From assembly GCA_965247455.1 (NCBI GenBank), contig CBDFHE010000018.1:558001-622000 (forward strand): a stretch of DNA of 64,000 bases, given 5' to 3'. The position numbers and the translations under genes were made by a program. Below the pieces are notes generated by a model. It saw only the letters and a program-made list of their open reading frames with translations. It ran no database searches and was not told the origin of the DNA. Shown in pieces: positions 16,901-26,346 of this stretch. The number at the start of each line of letters is the position of its first letter. Within the stretch, counting starts at the first letter, position 1. Source of the stretch: JACZYA01 sp965247455 (lineage in GTDB: Bacteria > Acidobacteriota > Terriglobia > Acidiferrales > 2-02-FULL-67-57).

Positions 16901-19900
16901 CTATTGCGCGACTGGTTTCGTGCGCGTTGCCCGAAGCGTCTTTCGGTCAACCGAAACGCCGTAGTCCTTCTCGGCCGCCTCGATGGAGACCAGGCCTCTT
17001 CTGAGGTCCTGTTCTATCAGGGCAACGTCACGTTCAAGCGGGTTGCCGTATCCACCCCCGCCCGCCGTTTGAAAACTAATCACCTCACCCTTCTTCACCG
17101 GATAATCACTGACCTTCGAAGGCAGCACGTCTTCGCTGCCGTCAGGCTTCTTAACCACGAGTCGCTGCCCTTTGGCCGTACCACCTCCCAGCACCCCCTG
17201 GGGTGGACAGAGCTGCCGGTCCAGCCCCGCATTGAAAGTGCAGTCCATCAGGGCCTCATAGTCTTTCATAATCCCCACCCCGCCACGATACTTGCCTGGC
17301 CCACCTGAATCTTGCCTAAGGACATACTGGCTCAGTCGGACAGGGAACTTGGCCTCGTGATCCTCGGTGGAAACAATCGGGCAAGCCCCAAACAGCAGGG
17401 CATTCTCTCCATCCTCGTACGGCTTGCCGCCCCAGCCACCGCCTTCCGTATCGGGTAGGAATAGGAATTCTCCGTTTTCCACTAGAAAGGCGATGTGAGC
17501 GGGTGTGCACTTGCCGTAGTCATCGGCGTTGACGAGATCGGGGACGGCAGGCGCAAGCGCTCGCTTCGCACAATCAATGAGGGCCTCAAGAGCGAAGAAT
17601 CCTGGCAAAGTTGCGGCGGGTTTCGTGGCTCGGAAGATTGACTTTTCGGGGATGATTACCTTCACACTTCGAAAGTGTCCTTCGTTGGCCGCTTCTCGAG
17701 GGGTCGTCAACATCTTGAAGATCATCCGGCAAATGGAGCCCACGGTATTGGTGTTGCAGTTCATGGGACCGCGGCACCCCTCCGCCGACCCGGTGAGGTC
17801 AAAGGTCATCGTGTCACCTTTCTTTATGACTTTGACTTTGATCGGGAGCGGAATATCCAGGTCGACTCCGTCGTTATCGAGGCAGGTCCCTGCCTCATAC
17901 ATCCCATCGGGAATTCGCGCCAGGGCATCCAAAGCATGCTTCTCTCCATTCCGCAGAATTTGCTGCACGCCCTTCTTGAAGCTTTCGACACCGTATCTTG
18001 CAATGACCTCTTTCAATCGTTGCTCACCGATCGTCAAAGCTCCGAGTTGGGCCTTTAAATCTCCAATCGTATGGTCGGGGATGCGATTGTTCTCGCGGAT
18101 AATGGAAAGGACGTTGCGGTCCATTTCACCGCTGGCATCCATGATCTTAATGGTCCGCAGGATCAAACCCTCCTGAAATACCTCGGTAGCTGTCATGTTG
18201 CCGGCGCGCACCGATCCTCCAATGTCATGCCAATGGACGCGGGTGCCACAGAAAGCAATCAGTTCTCCATTATCGAAAACCGGCTTGATCGCGTTCACAT
18301 CGTTCACATGGAAGGTGTTGGCGTACGGGTCATTGGTGAGATAAACGTCGCCATCCTTGATGACTTGGACTCCGCCTACTAGGTCCTTGATGATGGACTG
18401 GATGGCTGTTGGCATATCACAGACGAACTCGGGCAACCCTTGGGCCTGGGCAAACGTTTCGGCGTTGGGTCCGTAGATGCCCGTACTGTGGTCCTTTCCC
18501 TTTGTGATAATCCAGTTGTGTGCGGAGCGCTGGATATCTATGGACATTTCTTCTGCGGCAGCGATCAGCGCATTCCGAATCACTTCAACTGTGATGGGGT
18601 CCAACTCCTCGGCCTTGGCAACACTTTTCTCCTCGCTCTGTGCAATGGGGACATCCACGAGCATGTTGCCGTACTCGTCAATTTCCAGGGAAAAGCCCGG
18701 CGGCACGATTGTGGTTGATCCATCTTCGACTATGACGGCGGGGCCGGAGAGAGTCATGCCCGGCAACAGCTTGCTGCGAGCGTAGACTGAAGTCTCCGAC
18801 GTGCCGTACTCAAAAGTAACCTTGCGACGCCCGATCAGCGCGCTTTTGAGATTGTCGTGGGTAGCTGCGGCGACGGCTTTGAGTTTTGTCAGGCCGGCTT
18901 TCTTCATGTGTCCACTCACTTCCAGTCGAATGTTGATGAACTCCACATCGTCTTCGGGGCTGTTGTGGGCATAATTGCGGAGATGGGTTTCATCGAAGAG
19001 TCTGCGCACTTCGGCAATCGAGTCTTGATTGATTTTGGGACTAGGGATAGGGATTGTCAGAGTATGGTCCTGTCCACGGTAACGCATATCAACAGAACGT
19101 TTAATGTGAACGTCCTTCTCCGCGACTCCTTCAGCGTGAATGGCGGCACGCCCTTCCTCCTCTAATTCACGAAAGGCATTGGTTAGGTCGTCCAACGCGA
19201 GTGCCCGTCCAGCGTAGTCAACCGTCTTCACCAAATCGTGTCGCACATCGGTGTTCAGCATTCCCCAAGCACAAAACGTTCCCGGCGAGGACGGCACTAC
19301 GAGCTTTTTGATGCCAACCAACTGAGCGATGAATGGTGTGTGCATGGGTCCGGCTCCACCGAAAGAGATTAATGTGAACTCTCGCGGATCCAGACCCTCT
19401 TGCACGGTGACCTCTCGAATCGCGTAGGCCATTCGGGTGCAGGTAATTTTGATGATTCCCAGTGCGGCGTCTTCAACGGATAGACCCAGTTTGTCGGCGA
19501 CCTGTTCCTTGATCGCCTTCCGTGCCAAGTCTAGACGCATAGAAACTCCACCAGCCAACGGGCTGTTTTCCTCCAGCCGTCCTAGCACTAGATTGGCGTC
19601 CGTCACCGTTGGAGCTGTGCCACCTGCTCCGTAGCAAGCGGGGCCCGGATTGGCGCCGGCACTCTCAGGTCCGACCCGAAGTGATGTTTCTCCTACGACC
19701 TGTGCAATGGAACCGCCGCCAGCTCCCAGATAGTTGATTCTCACCATCGGGGTCATTACTTGATAGCGTTCGACCTTTCCCTCGTGAGTGACCTCTGGTA
19801 TTCCGTTCAAAATGACGGAGATGTCGCAACTCGTCCCGCCCATGTCGAATGTAATCACACTGTCCAAGCCAGTGCCTTTTCCGAGGGCCTGCCCGCCAGT

Positions 19901-20704
19901 GCTTCCTCCTACCGGGCCTGACAACAAGGTGTAGATGGGCATTTTCTTTGTCTTGTCCGAAGACATGACGCCGCCGGATGAACTCATGATGAACAGAACA
20001 CCTTGAAAGCCCTTGGCTTGGAGCTTCTCTTCCAAGGCGGTGAGGTAGCGGCGCAAGGCTGGAGCAATGTAGGCATTGAGAGTGACTGTGTTCGCCCGAT
20101 AAATCTCATTTCGTTCCCGAACGATTCGACTGGATACCGAAACATCCAGTTCAGGAAATTCTCGCTCGATCACCTGGGCAATTTTTTCTTCATTCTCTGG
20201 ATTCGCATAGGAATTCAAGGTGCAAATCGCGACCGAAGCGACTCCACGCTCCTTTAGCTTGTTTACTTGCGCCCGAACATCCTCCTCTTGGACCGGCTTC
20301 AGGATTTCGCCGCTACTGGCGACTCGCTCGTCAATCGGCAAACTGTTCTCTCGCGAGACCAACGGACGTGGCTTTTGGAAGAACAAGTTATACATGTCCG
20401 GTTTGGCCATATCTCCAATCTCCAGCACGTCTCTAAAACGCCGGGTGGACAGCAAACCCGTGTTGGCCCCTTTCTGCTGGATGATGGAGTTAACGCCGAC
20501 CGTGGCACCATGCACGATGTACTTGACAGAGGCCAAGGAGACTCCTAGTTCTTCCAGGCCGCGCATTACTCCGATTGACATGTCGTCGGGGGTGGAAGGA
20601 ATCTTGTGGCTCTTCATGGTTCCGGTGGACTCATCCAGTAGGACGAAGTCTGTGTAGGTGCCCCCCACATCCACTCCGAGTCTGAAGTTCTTGGCCTCGC
20701 TCAT
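16901..20704 (-). CDS. Fused HyuA-HyuB hydantoinase / 5-oxoprolinase
   Basis: A 1267-residue protein joining both subunits of the ATP-dependent oxoprolinase/N-methylhydantoinase family. Residues 1 to about 690 are HyuA: LGVDVGGTYTDFVLL and VHGATVGVNSIIQQKG at the start, with the actin-like VITFDMGGTSCDISV and LGAGGGSIAQV segments. Residues from about 698 are HyuB: LDPITVEVIRNALIAAAEEM, NDPYANTFHVNDV, HWHDIGGSVRAG, and the late QDSGGPGKYRGG and TAGGGGYGNPL glycine motifs. Eukaryotic and some bacterial 5-oxoprolinases are fused in this order. Together with a D-glutamate cyclase homologue nearby, 5-oxoproline is a reasonable substrate, but a hydantoin is not excluded. Confidence 0.85.
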   Translation of the reverse strand: MSEAKNFRLGVDVGGTYTDFVLLDESTGTMKSHKIPSTPDDMSIGVMRGLEELGVSLASVKYIVHGATVGVNSIIQQKGANTGLLSTRRFRDVLEIGDMAKPDMYNLFFQKPRPLVSRENSLPIDERVASSGEILKPVQEEDVRAQVNKLKERGVASVAICTLNSYANPENEEKIAQVIEREFPELDVSVSSRIVRERNEIYRANTVTLNAYIAPALRRYLTALEEKLQAKGFQGVLFIMSSSGGVMSSDKTKKMPIYTLLSGPVGGSTGGQALGKGTGLDSVITFDMGGTSCDISVILNGIPEVTHEGKVERYQVMTPMVRINYLGAGGGSIAQVVGETSLRVGPESAGANPGPACYGAGGTAPTVTDANLVLGRLEENSPLAGGVSMRLDLARKAIKEQVADKLGLSVEDAALGIIKITCTRMAYAIREVTVQEGLDPREFTLISFGGAGPMHTPFIAQLVGIKKLVVPSSPGTFCAWGMLNTDVRHDLVKTVDYAGRALALDDLTNAFRELEEEGRAAIHAEGVAEKDVHIKRSVDMRYRGQDHTLTIPIPSPKINQDSIAEVRRLFDETHLRNYAHNSPEDDVEFINIRLEVSGHMKKAGLTKLKAVAAATHDNLKSALIGRRKVTFEYGTSETSVYARSKLLPGMTLSGPAVIVEDGSTTIVPPGFSLEIDEYGNMLVDVPIAQSEEKSVAKAEELDPITVEVIRNALIAAAEEMSIDIQRSAHNWIITKGKDHSTGIYGPNAETFAQAQGLPEFVCDMPTAIQSIIKDLVGGVQVIKDGDVYLTNDPYANTFHVNDVNAIKPVFDNGELIAFCGTRVHWHDIGGSVRAGNMTATEVFQEGLILRTIKIMDASGEMDRNVLSIIRENNRIPDHTIGDLKAQLGALTIGEQRLKEVIARYGVESFKKGVQQILRNGEKHALDALARIPDGMYEAGTCLDNDGVDLDIPLPIKVKVIKKGDTMTFDLTGSAEGCRGPMNCNTNTVGSICRMIFKMLTTPREAANEGHFRSVKVIIPEKSIFRATKPAATLPGFFALEALIDCAKRALAPAVPDLVNADDYGKCTPAHIAFLVENGEFLFLPDTEGGGWGGKPYEDGENALLFGACPIVSTEDHEAKFPVRLSQYVLRQDSGGPGKYRGGVGIMKDYEALMDCTFNAGLDRQLCPPQGVLGGGTAKGQRLVVKKPDGSEDVLPSKVSDYPVKKGEVISFQTAGGGGYGNPLERDVALIEQDLRRGLVSIEAAEKDYGVSVDRKTLRATRTKPVAQ

Positions 20705-20739
20705 ATTTCGACCTTCCTCTCTTTCGGTTCGGGATCGAG

Positions 20740-21936
20740 CTAGATTTCTAACGTCAAGAACTCGATATCCGTCGGGTAATACGTAATGCGTTCCATGCCG
20801 GTCTGCGTGACCACGATGGTGTCCGAATGCCTGAAACCACCGAGCCCGTCTACATAAAGGCCAGGCTCTATGCTGAAAACCATTCCGGGCTCGAGGAGAG
20901 TATCGTCCCCTTGGTCCAGGAAGGGAGCCTCATGCGGCTCCAATCCCATAGCGTGGCCGACATGATGACGTGCCAAATGCGAGCATCCAGCCGACTTCAA
21001 GAACTCAGAGACAGTCTTGTCAACGTCGGAACAGCGCCGACCGGGGGCAATGACGTTAAATGCCTCCTCTCGCGCCTGTCGCATGATCTCGAAATATTTG
21101 GCCTGCTGTGCTGTCGGCTCTCCTACGAAAAGCGTTCGTTCCATTTCAGCCATATAACCACCAACCTCCGCGGAACAGGAGGTAATAATTCCATCGCCTC
21201 TCTGGAGCTTACGCCCGCTGGGCAAGGCGTGTGGAAGGCTTGTTTTGGGGCCGGAAATCATGTACGCGAACGCAGGGGAGGCGTTCCACCTCTTGCTGAC
21301 ATAGTTGCTGCCAAACATTTTGAGCATCACTTGGGTGGTTTCCCTGGCGGCGTCTTGGCTGATTTCGATTTCCGGTCTTCCAATCTGCATTCTGCTTTGC
21401 AACATTCCATGGGCAAGATTGCCTAACTTTGCACTTTCTCCGAGCAGAGAGATCTCTTGCGGCGACTTTACTCTGCTCATTTCAACAAGCCATTCGCGCA
21501 CATTGACGATCACTGCTTCCGAGAGCAAGCTGCTCAGGGAAGAGCCTTGATAGCCCCAAAGGGATCCATAGCCGTCGGAGTCCACAGCGATGCGTCCCGC
21601 CTGCACCTTTTCTTGCTCCATTGCCTCCCGCAAATAGAGCATGGGATGCTTGGTCCCTGGGTATTCCGGGTAGGCGTACACTCTCGGAATGAGTGATTTG
21701 TTCCCTGCTATGTGTTCTTCTTCGAGAGAAGGCACCAAGGAAAACGGCTCCTTCTCTGTCGGCACCACTAGGGCCAGCGGCCGTTCTGTGGGTATGAAGG
21801 CGAAACCTGTGAGGTAGAAAATTCTTACACTACTAAATAGACAAAGAGCATTACACTCAATCGTGCGCAGGTGCTGCCGAACTTTCTCCAACCTCTCCCG
21901 GAATTCAGATTGAGGGACTTCCATCCGCTGCAACAT
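20740..21936 (-). CDS. M24 family creatinase/prolidase-fold protein with altered metal site
   Basis: A 398-residue two-domain creatinase/aminopeptidase-P type protein. The C-terminal pita-bread domain retains HHVGHAMGLEPHEAP (His328) and SIEPGLY (Glu357). The usual first metal Asp is Ser253 (ITSCSAEVGGY), the second is Glu264 (MAEMERT), and the last Glu is replaced in GFRHSDTIVVT (Ser371). Creatinase, which acts without metal, shows similar losses, so a hydrolase for a small C-N bonded substrate is more likely than a metallo-peptidase. It lies 35 nt upstream of the HyuAB gene in the same operon. Confidence 0.75.
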   Translation of the reverse strand: MLQRMEVPQSEFRERLEKVRQHLRTIECNALCLFSSVRIFYLTGFAFIPTERPLALVVPTEKEPFSLVPSLEEEHIAGNKSLIPRVYAYPEYPGTKHPMLYLREAMEQEKVQAGRIAVDSDGYGSLWGYQGSSLSSLLSEAVIVNVREWLVEMSRVKSPQEISLLGESAKLGNLAHGMLQSRMQIGRPEIEISQDAARETTQVMLKMFGSNYVSKRWNASPAFAYMISGPKTSLPHALPSGRKLQRGDGIITSCSAEVGGYMAEMERTLFVGEPTAQQAKYFEIMRQAREEAFNVIAPGRRCSDVDKTVSEFLKSAGCSHLARHHVGHAMGLEPHEAPFLDQGDDTLLEPGMVFSIEPGLYVDGLGGFRHSDTIVVTQTGMERITYYPTDIEFLTLEI

Positions 21937-21966
21937 TCCTAGATCTACCCTAAGGCGCTAGCTTTT

Positions 21967-22631
21967 TCAAGCTGTTACTTTTTCGGCTTCGCTCTGCTTG
22001 GCCTTAATTTGGTCCAAATAGTTGTACACAGTGAACTTGGAGATCTGGAGAAGCGAGGCCACGCGATCAACCGAGTAGCGGATTAAGAATGCTCCCCGGC
22101 TTTCCAAATAAGAAACAACAGCAATCTTATCGTCGCGACTCATGTCTTCGACGCTCTTGCCAGCTTTTTCGACACCGTCACGAATAATCTGCTCTAGCAC
22201 CTGGTCCACGTTTTTTTGAAAGCGCTCCTGGACGTAGGTGGTGCCGCTCGAGACAGTCTGATTCAAAAGCTCTGCCGCCTGTAGGTACGGTGCGATATTG
22301 TAGTTGACGCAAATCGCCCCGAAAGGCTTCCCCTGTTCATCTCCAAGTAGAATCGAGGAGGACCAGAATTCCTTTCCATCATCTGTTGTTGTCCTATTAG
22401 GTGAGCAGATCCTTGCCTGGTCGTTGTTGCAGAACCTTGAACCCTAAGTTCGTCCAGACCGTCGCCGACTTCTCGTCCGGTGACGTGACCGTTCTCAATA
22501 GCGATAATGGAACGCTCGACGTCCGAGAAATCGTGCAGGACAATTTCACAGTTGGTGCCGACGGCGAGCGCTAAGCCTTTGGCCACTGTGGCGAGCATTT
22601 CAAAGATCCGTGCTTTTTCGAGACTGGTCAC
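21967..22631 (-). pseudogene. DauR/YheO-type transcriptional regulator (PAS-like + HTH), twice frameshifted
   Basis: The first part (from ATG 22631) reads the YheO-PAS domain: LAVGTNCEIVLHDFSDVERSIIAIENGHVTGREVGDGLDEL. A one-base slip at about 22443-22448 moves the reading to GFKVLQQRPGKDLLT, and a second at about 22395-22399 moves it to YRTTTDDGKEFWSSSILLGDEQGKPFGAICVNYN and on into the HTH end (VASLLQISKFTVYNYLDQIKAK). Removing one base at each point restores one continuous protein of about 220 residues, the family length. It is the first gene of the minus operon, so it was presumably its autoregulator. Either a recent pseudogene or two sequence errors. Confidence 0.75.
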
Positions 22632-22680
22632 AAACTCATCTTCGTTTGCATGAGCTGCTGCTGATGATTATGTCTGGAGC

Positions 22681-22709
22681 AACTTAAGCTATCTGTCCCA
22701 TTTTGTCAA
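22681..22709 (-). promoter_or_regulatory. Minus-strand promoter for the regulator-M24-HyuAB operon
   Basis: Read on the minus strand, TTGACA (22709-22704) and TAAGTT (22686-22681) are separated by 17 nt. The predicted start site is near 22674, about 43 nt before the regulator ATG at 22631. The -35 box faces that of a divergent plus-strand promoter 18 nt away. Confidence 0.65.
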
Positions 22710-22727
22710 ATTTTTTGTATCTTCCAC

Positions 22728-22756
22728 TTGACAAAAACAAACTATTCCTGTATTTA
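22728..22756 (+). promoter_or_regulatory. Plus-strand promoter for the TonB receptor gene
   Basis: TTGACA at 22728-22733 and TATTTA at 22751-22756 are separated by 17 nt. It is arranged back to back with the minus-strand promoter at 22681-22709, so TTTGTCAA and TTGACAAA form an inverted repeat. The leader to the receptor ATG at 22938 is about 175 nt and contains two copies of a GCAA-TTGC repeat. Confidence 0.65.
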
Positions 22757-22848
22757 GGTTTCGCGGTGCATGTTAGCGGGGGGAGTCTAGTCTGTTGTTA
22801 TAGAAGTAAAGTAGATGCTGCAATAGAGACTCTTCCGTAAATGAATCG

Positions 22849-22896
22849 GCAAAGTTTTTGCAACCAAGCCGCGCGGTATTCGCAAGGTTTTTGCAA
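22849..22896. repeat. Two tandem near-palindromic 15-bp boxes upstream of the TonB receptor
   Basis: GCAAAGTTTTTGCAA at 22849-22863 and GCAAGGTTTTTGCAA at 22882-22896 differ at one base and start 33 bp apart, about three helical turns. Each has GCAA/TTGC ends with partial dyad symmetry. Their position, in the leader just before the receptor start, suits an operator bound by a dimeric regulator on one DNA face. The regulator is unknown. Confidence 0.5.
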
Positions 22897-22937
22897 GAAT
22901 GGAGAGTTATCGCCTGACTAGGGCAAGGGAGGACGTC

Positions 22938-25900
22938 ATGGGGAAGGTTGTGCGAAACCTGGTCGTGTTAACCATGGTCTCTCTGCTGGTGACCATGTCG
23001 GCAGCACCGCAAGCGACGATTAGAGGTCAGGTTCACGGAAGTGTAACCGATCCAGGAGGCGCTCTCGTACCCAGTGCCGAGGTAACTCTGACAAACCTCC
23101 AAACAGGAATCTCGCGCCGAATGGAAACATCCGCCGTCGGAACATTCGTTTTCCCCCTTGTAGACCCTGGCTTCTACAAACTCACCGTCGAAAAACAAGG
23201 TTTTAAGTTGGTCATAGTGGAGCAGGTTCAGGTCACGGCCCAGGCCCCTGTCCTTGTTGATGTGTCGTTGGAATTGGGTGAAGTGACCCAGGAAGTGGTT
23301 GTCAGCGCTCAGACTGAAGTGCTCAATGTAAGAGAGGCCAGCATCAGCGCCCTTATTACGTCCACAGAGCTAAGGGAGATCCCTCTTAACGACAAGCAGT
23401 ATGTGAATTTTATTCGACTCGAACCAGGCGTGGTTCCTGGGAACATCGTCACCGGCTCCTCGGGCGGTAGAGACTTCGGTGACGGCGGCTACGTTCATGG
23501 GAAAAGGATTTTCGACAACGTGGCCTCCATCGATGGAGGAGCATTCTACGACCCCTGGATCCCCTCAGAGACGGTTTCCACTCTTCTGGCTGGCCCTGGC
23601 GTGAGCGCTGAGGCCATTGACGAATTCCGGCTCTATGGCAACAATCCACCTCCGAGCGAAGGCTTCACCTATGGGGCACGAATCAACGTCAGCACCAAAT
23701 CTGGCGGAAATGACCTCCATGGCTCTGTCTATCATTTCCTGCGGAATGATGCGCTAGACGCTCGCAGCTTTTTTGAACCTGAAAGTTTTCCCCTAAAACG
23801 GAATGTTTTCGGTTTTACCGTCGGGGGGCCAATCCAGCGAGACAAGACTTTCTTCTTTGGCAACTACGAGGGGCTTCGGCAAAGTAGAATAGACCCGCGC
23901 GTTCCCCTTGTTCCCACGCCCACCCTATTGGCTGCGATTCCTGGCGGGGCGGCGAACGGGTTTCTTAGAGAGATACTCGAAGCTGTCTATCCTGACCCTC
24001 CCGCTGGTAGCTTCGGACCTGGGGACTTGGTTGTACCGATCAGCAGTTCAGCCAACAGGGGTCTCGACTACGATCTGTTCCTGGTTCGTATTGATCATGC
24101 CATCGGGGAGAAACACTACTTAACTTTCAGATACTCGTTTGACGAGGCTCAAGGGGAATTCGGAACCGTCTTTGCCTCTGGTGTTCCCGCCACCGACATT
24201 GGGGCCTCTAATCGGTGGCAACAACAAATAGCGAACTGGACGACTATTTTTTCCCCCACCCTCCAGAATGAATTTCGTTTCAATTATCACCGCGAATTCA
24301 ACAACTTCCCAGTTCGCGATACTCCTGATCAGCTAGTACAGTGTTGCGGCTTTACCGCATCGCCGGCCACGTCTACTGCCCTGCCGACGATCCTCGAGAC
24401 ATCGACCGGGTTGGCGGCGGCCGGATCCTTTCCGGGAGTGCCGCAATTTCGGAGTATCAATCTTTTCCAGTTCAACGACACAGTCTCGATCATCAAAGGA
24501 AGTCACTCACTCAAGTTTGGCGTTGACGTAATGACCCAGAATGTAAACGATTTCTTCCCTCAGGATATACGGCCCTTTGCCATATTTATCGGGCTTGGTC
24601 CTCCCTTTGATGCGAGTACGTTTGGCTTGACGACGGGCACGTTTTTCGTTGAAAACGTGACCTTTCCTGTCAATCCGCCCACCCTAATACGCGGCCTGCG
24701 CAGAAGGCAATTTGCCCTTCACGTACAGGATACGTGGCAGGTTCGTCCGGGTTTGACGATTGACCTCGGTCTCAGATATGAGCTGGTGGGGCGCCCCTAC
24801 GAAGTGGACAATCTAATGAACAACCTCTTCCAACTTGATTCCAGTGGAAACCCCCTCCCTGAGGCTCGTATTACCGACATCAGCAACGTTGCATTGGTGC
24901 AGACCGGGGACTGCAGTGGATGCCTTGATTTGCACCATCGCGACAAAGCTGACTTTGCCCCTCGGCTCGGTATCGTATGGTCACCGCGTCCGAGTACGGC
25001 GATCCGCGCTGGCTTTGGCATCCAATACGGACAGCTCTTCATGAATCCCTTCTCTTTCAACCGGAATAACCCTCCTTTCAGCCGAGGCGTATTGCTGGTA
25101 GGACAGCAGTTTGGAACAGATATCCTCAGTGGCCCAGCGATTGATCCGCCTCTTGCCGTATACGACCCGGCGTGGAGACGACCGTATTACATGGAGTGGA
25201 ATATCGCCTTCCAGCAGCAAGTTATTGATGCCGATACATTTGTCGAGCTTGCTTACGTCGCCAACCGGGGAAACAGAATGATTCGGCCCCTTACTCCCAA
25301 CTTTGGGCTGGGTTTTCTAGGTGTGCGTCCTAACCCGAATTTCGGGAGAATCGTGCAATGGGTCCCGGGATCCGATACCTGGTATGATTCCCTGCAAGCC
25401 CAGTTTACGAGAAAATTCTCCAAGGGTTTGGCATTCCAGTTTTCTTATACGTACTCCAAATCCCTGGATGAATCCTCGGGGGAGATCTTCGGTTTTGGCG
25501 ATTTCAATTTCCCAACCGATCCTCAGAATCCGGAAATTGACAAAGGTCCTTCTGACTTCGACATGCCTCATGTCTTCGTAACCAACTTCGTCTACGAGCT
25601 GCCCATAGGGCGGGAGAAGCCTTTTCTGAGTGATATTTCCCCCTGGGCCAATGCGGTTCTAGGTGGTTGGCAAGTGATGGGCATTGTTACCCTGCACAGT
25701 GGCCAGCGGCTGACGTTTTTCAGCGGGCTGGATAACAACCTGGATGGGCATACGGGGAACGACAGAGCCGGGGCTCTAGTCTCGAATTTCTCCACTCTCT
25801 TTGACACCAGCGGACTCGATGCTACCCAGTTTTTCAACCCTGCTGCCGTCGGCACAGAAATATCCTCAACTTTGGGTGGGACGTTGGGCCGCAACACCCA

Positions 25901-26120
25901 TCATGGGCCCAGTTTTCAGAATTTCGATTTCTCACTCCACAAGAAATTCAACTGGGGTGAAAGATATGGGTTCCAATTCAGGGTAGAATTCTTCAACATT
26001 TTGAATCACACGAATTTCGATCAGCCGGTTTCTATCGTATCCTCCCCTCTTTTTGGTCTGATAACAGCCACGCGCAATCCAGGTCGCCAATTGCAGACCA
26101 CGCTGAAGTTGACTTTCTAG
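22938..26120 (+). CDS. Oar-type TonB-dependent outer-membrane receptor
   Basis: A 1060-residue exported receptor. After a signal peptide (MGKVVRNLVVLTMVSLLVTMSAAPQA) comes a carboxypeptidase-regulatory-like domain (GQVHGSVTDPGGALVPSAEVTL). A plug domain follows near residues 120-260 and then a beta-barrel ending in TTLKLTF, with a terminal Phe as in outer-membrane proteins. ATG 22938 was chosen over an open frame from 22899 because GGGAGG lies just upstream and the signal peptide begins there. It is followed by an MFS permease and peptide/amino-acid enzymes, so it probably imports the substrate of this island. The ligand is unknown. Confidence 0.88.
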   Translation: MGKVVRNLVVLTMVSLLVTMSAAPQATIRGQVHGSVTDPGGALVPSAEVTLTNLQTGISRRMETSAVGTFVFPLVDPGFYKLTVEKQGFKLVIVEQVQVTAQAPVLVDVSLELGEVTQEVVVSAQTEVLNVREASISALITSTELREIPLNDKQYVNFIRLEPGVVPGNIVTGSSGGRDFGDGGYVHGKRIFDNVASIDGGAFYDPWIPSETVSTLLAGPGVSAEAIDEFRLYGNNPPPSEGFTYGARINVSTKSGGNDLHGSVYHFLRNDALDARSFFEPESFPLKRNVFGFTVGGPIQRDKTFFFGNYEGLRQSRIDPRVPLVPTPTLLAAIPGGAANGFLREILEAVYPDPPAGSFGPGDLVVPISSSANRGLDYDLFLVRIDHAIGEKHYLTFRYSFDEAQGEFGTVFASGVPATDIGASNRWQQQIANWTTIFSPTLQNEFRFNYHREFNNFPVRDTPDQLVQCCGFTASPATSTALPTILETSTGLAAAGSFPGVPQFRSINLFQFNDTVSIIKGSHSLKFGVDVMTQNVNDFFPQDIRPFAIFIGLGPPFDASTFGLTTGTFFVENVTFPVNPPTLIRGLRRRQFALHVQDTWQVRPGLTIDLGLRYELVGRPYEVDNLMNNLFQLDSSGNPLPEARITDISNVALVQTGDCSGCLDLHHRDKADFAPRLGIVWSPRPSTAIRAGFGIQYGQLFMNPFSFNRNNPPFSRGVLLVGQQFGTDILSGPAIDPPLAVYDPAWRRPYYMEWNIAFQQQVIDADTFVELAYVANRGNRMIRPLTPNFGLGFLGVRPNPNFGRIVQWVPGSDTWYDSLQAQFTRKFSKGLAFQFSYTYSKSLDESSGEIFGFGDFNFPTDPQNPEIDKGPSDFDMPHVFVTNFVYELPIGREKPFLSDISPWANAVLGGWQVMGIVTLHSGQRLTFFSGLDNNLDGHTGNDRAGALVSNFSTLFDTSGLDATQFFNPAAVGTEISSTLGGTLGRNTHHGPSFQNFDFSLHKKFNWGERYGFQFRVEFFNILNHTNFDQPVSIVSSPLFGLITATRNPGRQLQTTLKLTF

Positions 26121-26154
26121 TTCGCCCGGCTTGGGATAGCCGTTCGTAGGACAT

Positions 26155-26179
26155 GGAGGGTGGCTGTTGGCCACCCTCC
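26155..26179. terminator. Hairpin between the TonB receptor and MFS genes
   Basis: GGAGGGTGGC and its exact complement GCCACCCTCC flank a 5-nt loop TGTTG, a perfect 10-bp GC-rich stem located 35 nt after the receptor stop. There is no T-run after it, so it may act as a weak or Rho-linked terminator, or as an RNA-stabilising hairpin that lowers expression of the distal genes relative to the receptor. Confidence 0.5.
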
Positions 26180-26346
26180 GGAAAATGCTCGAACGTGGTT
26201 GGCGGGATAGTTGTCCACGGGGGAATTCGTTTCCAGAGATAAGTCCCTACTCTGGAGGTCCACGAGAGCCGCTCCTGGGGGAAACCAGGAGCAGAGGAGG
26301 CCCCATCGAGACTGAGGGTCCAACTCCTAGTCGTTACCGGTGGGTC

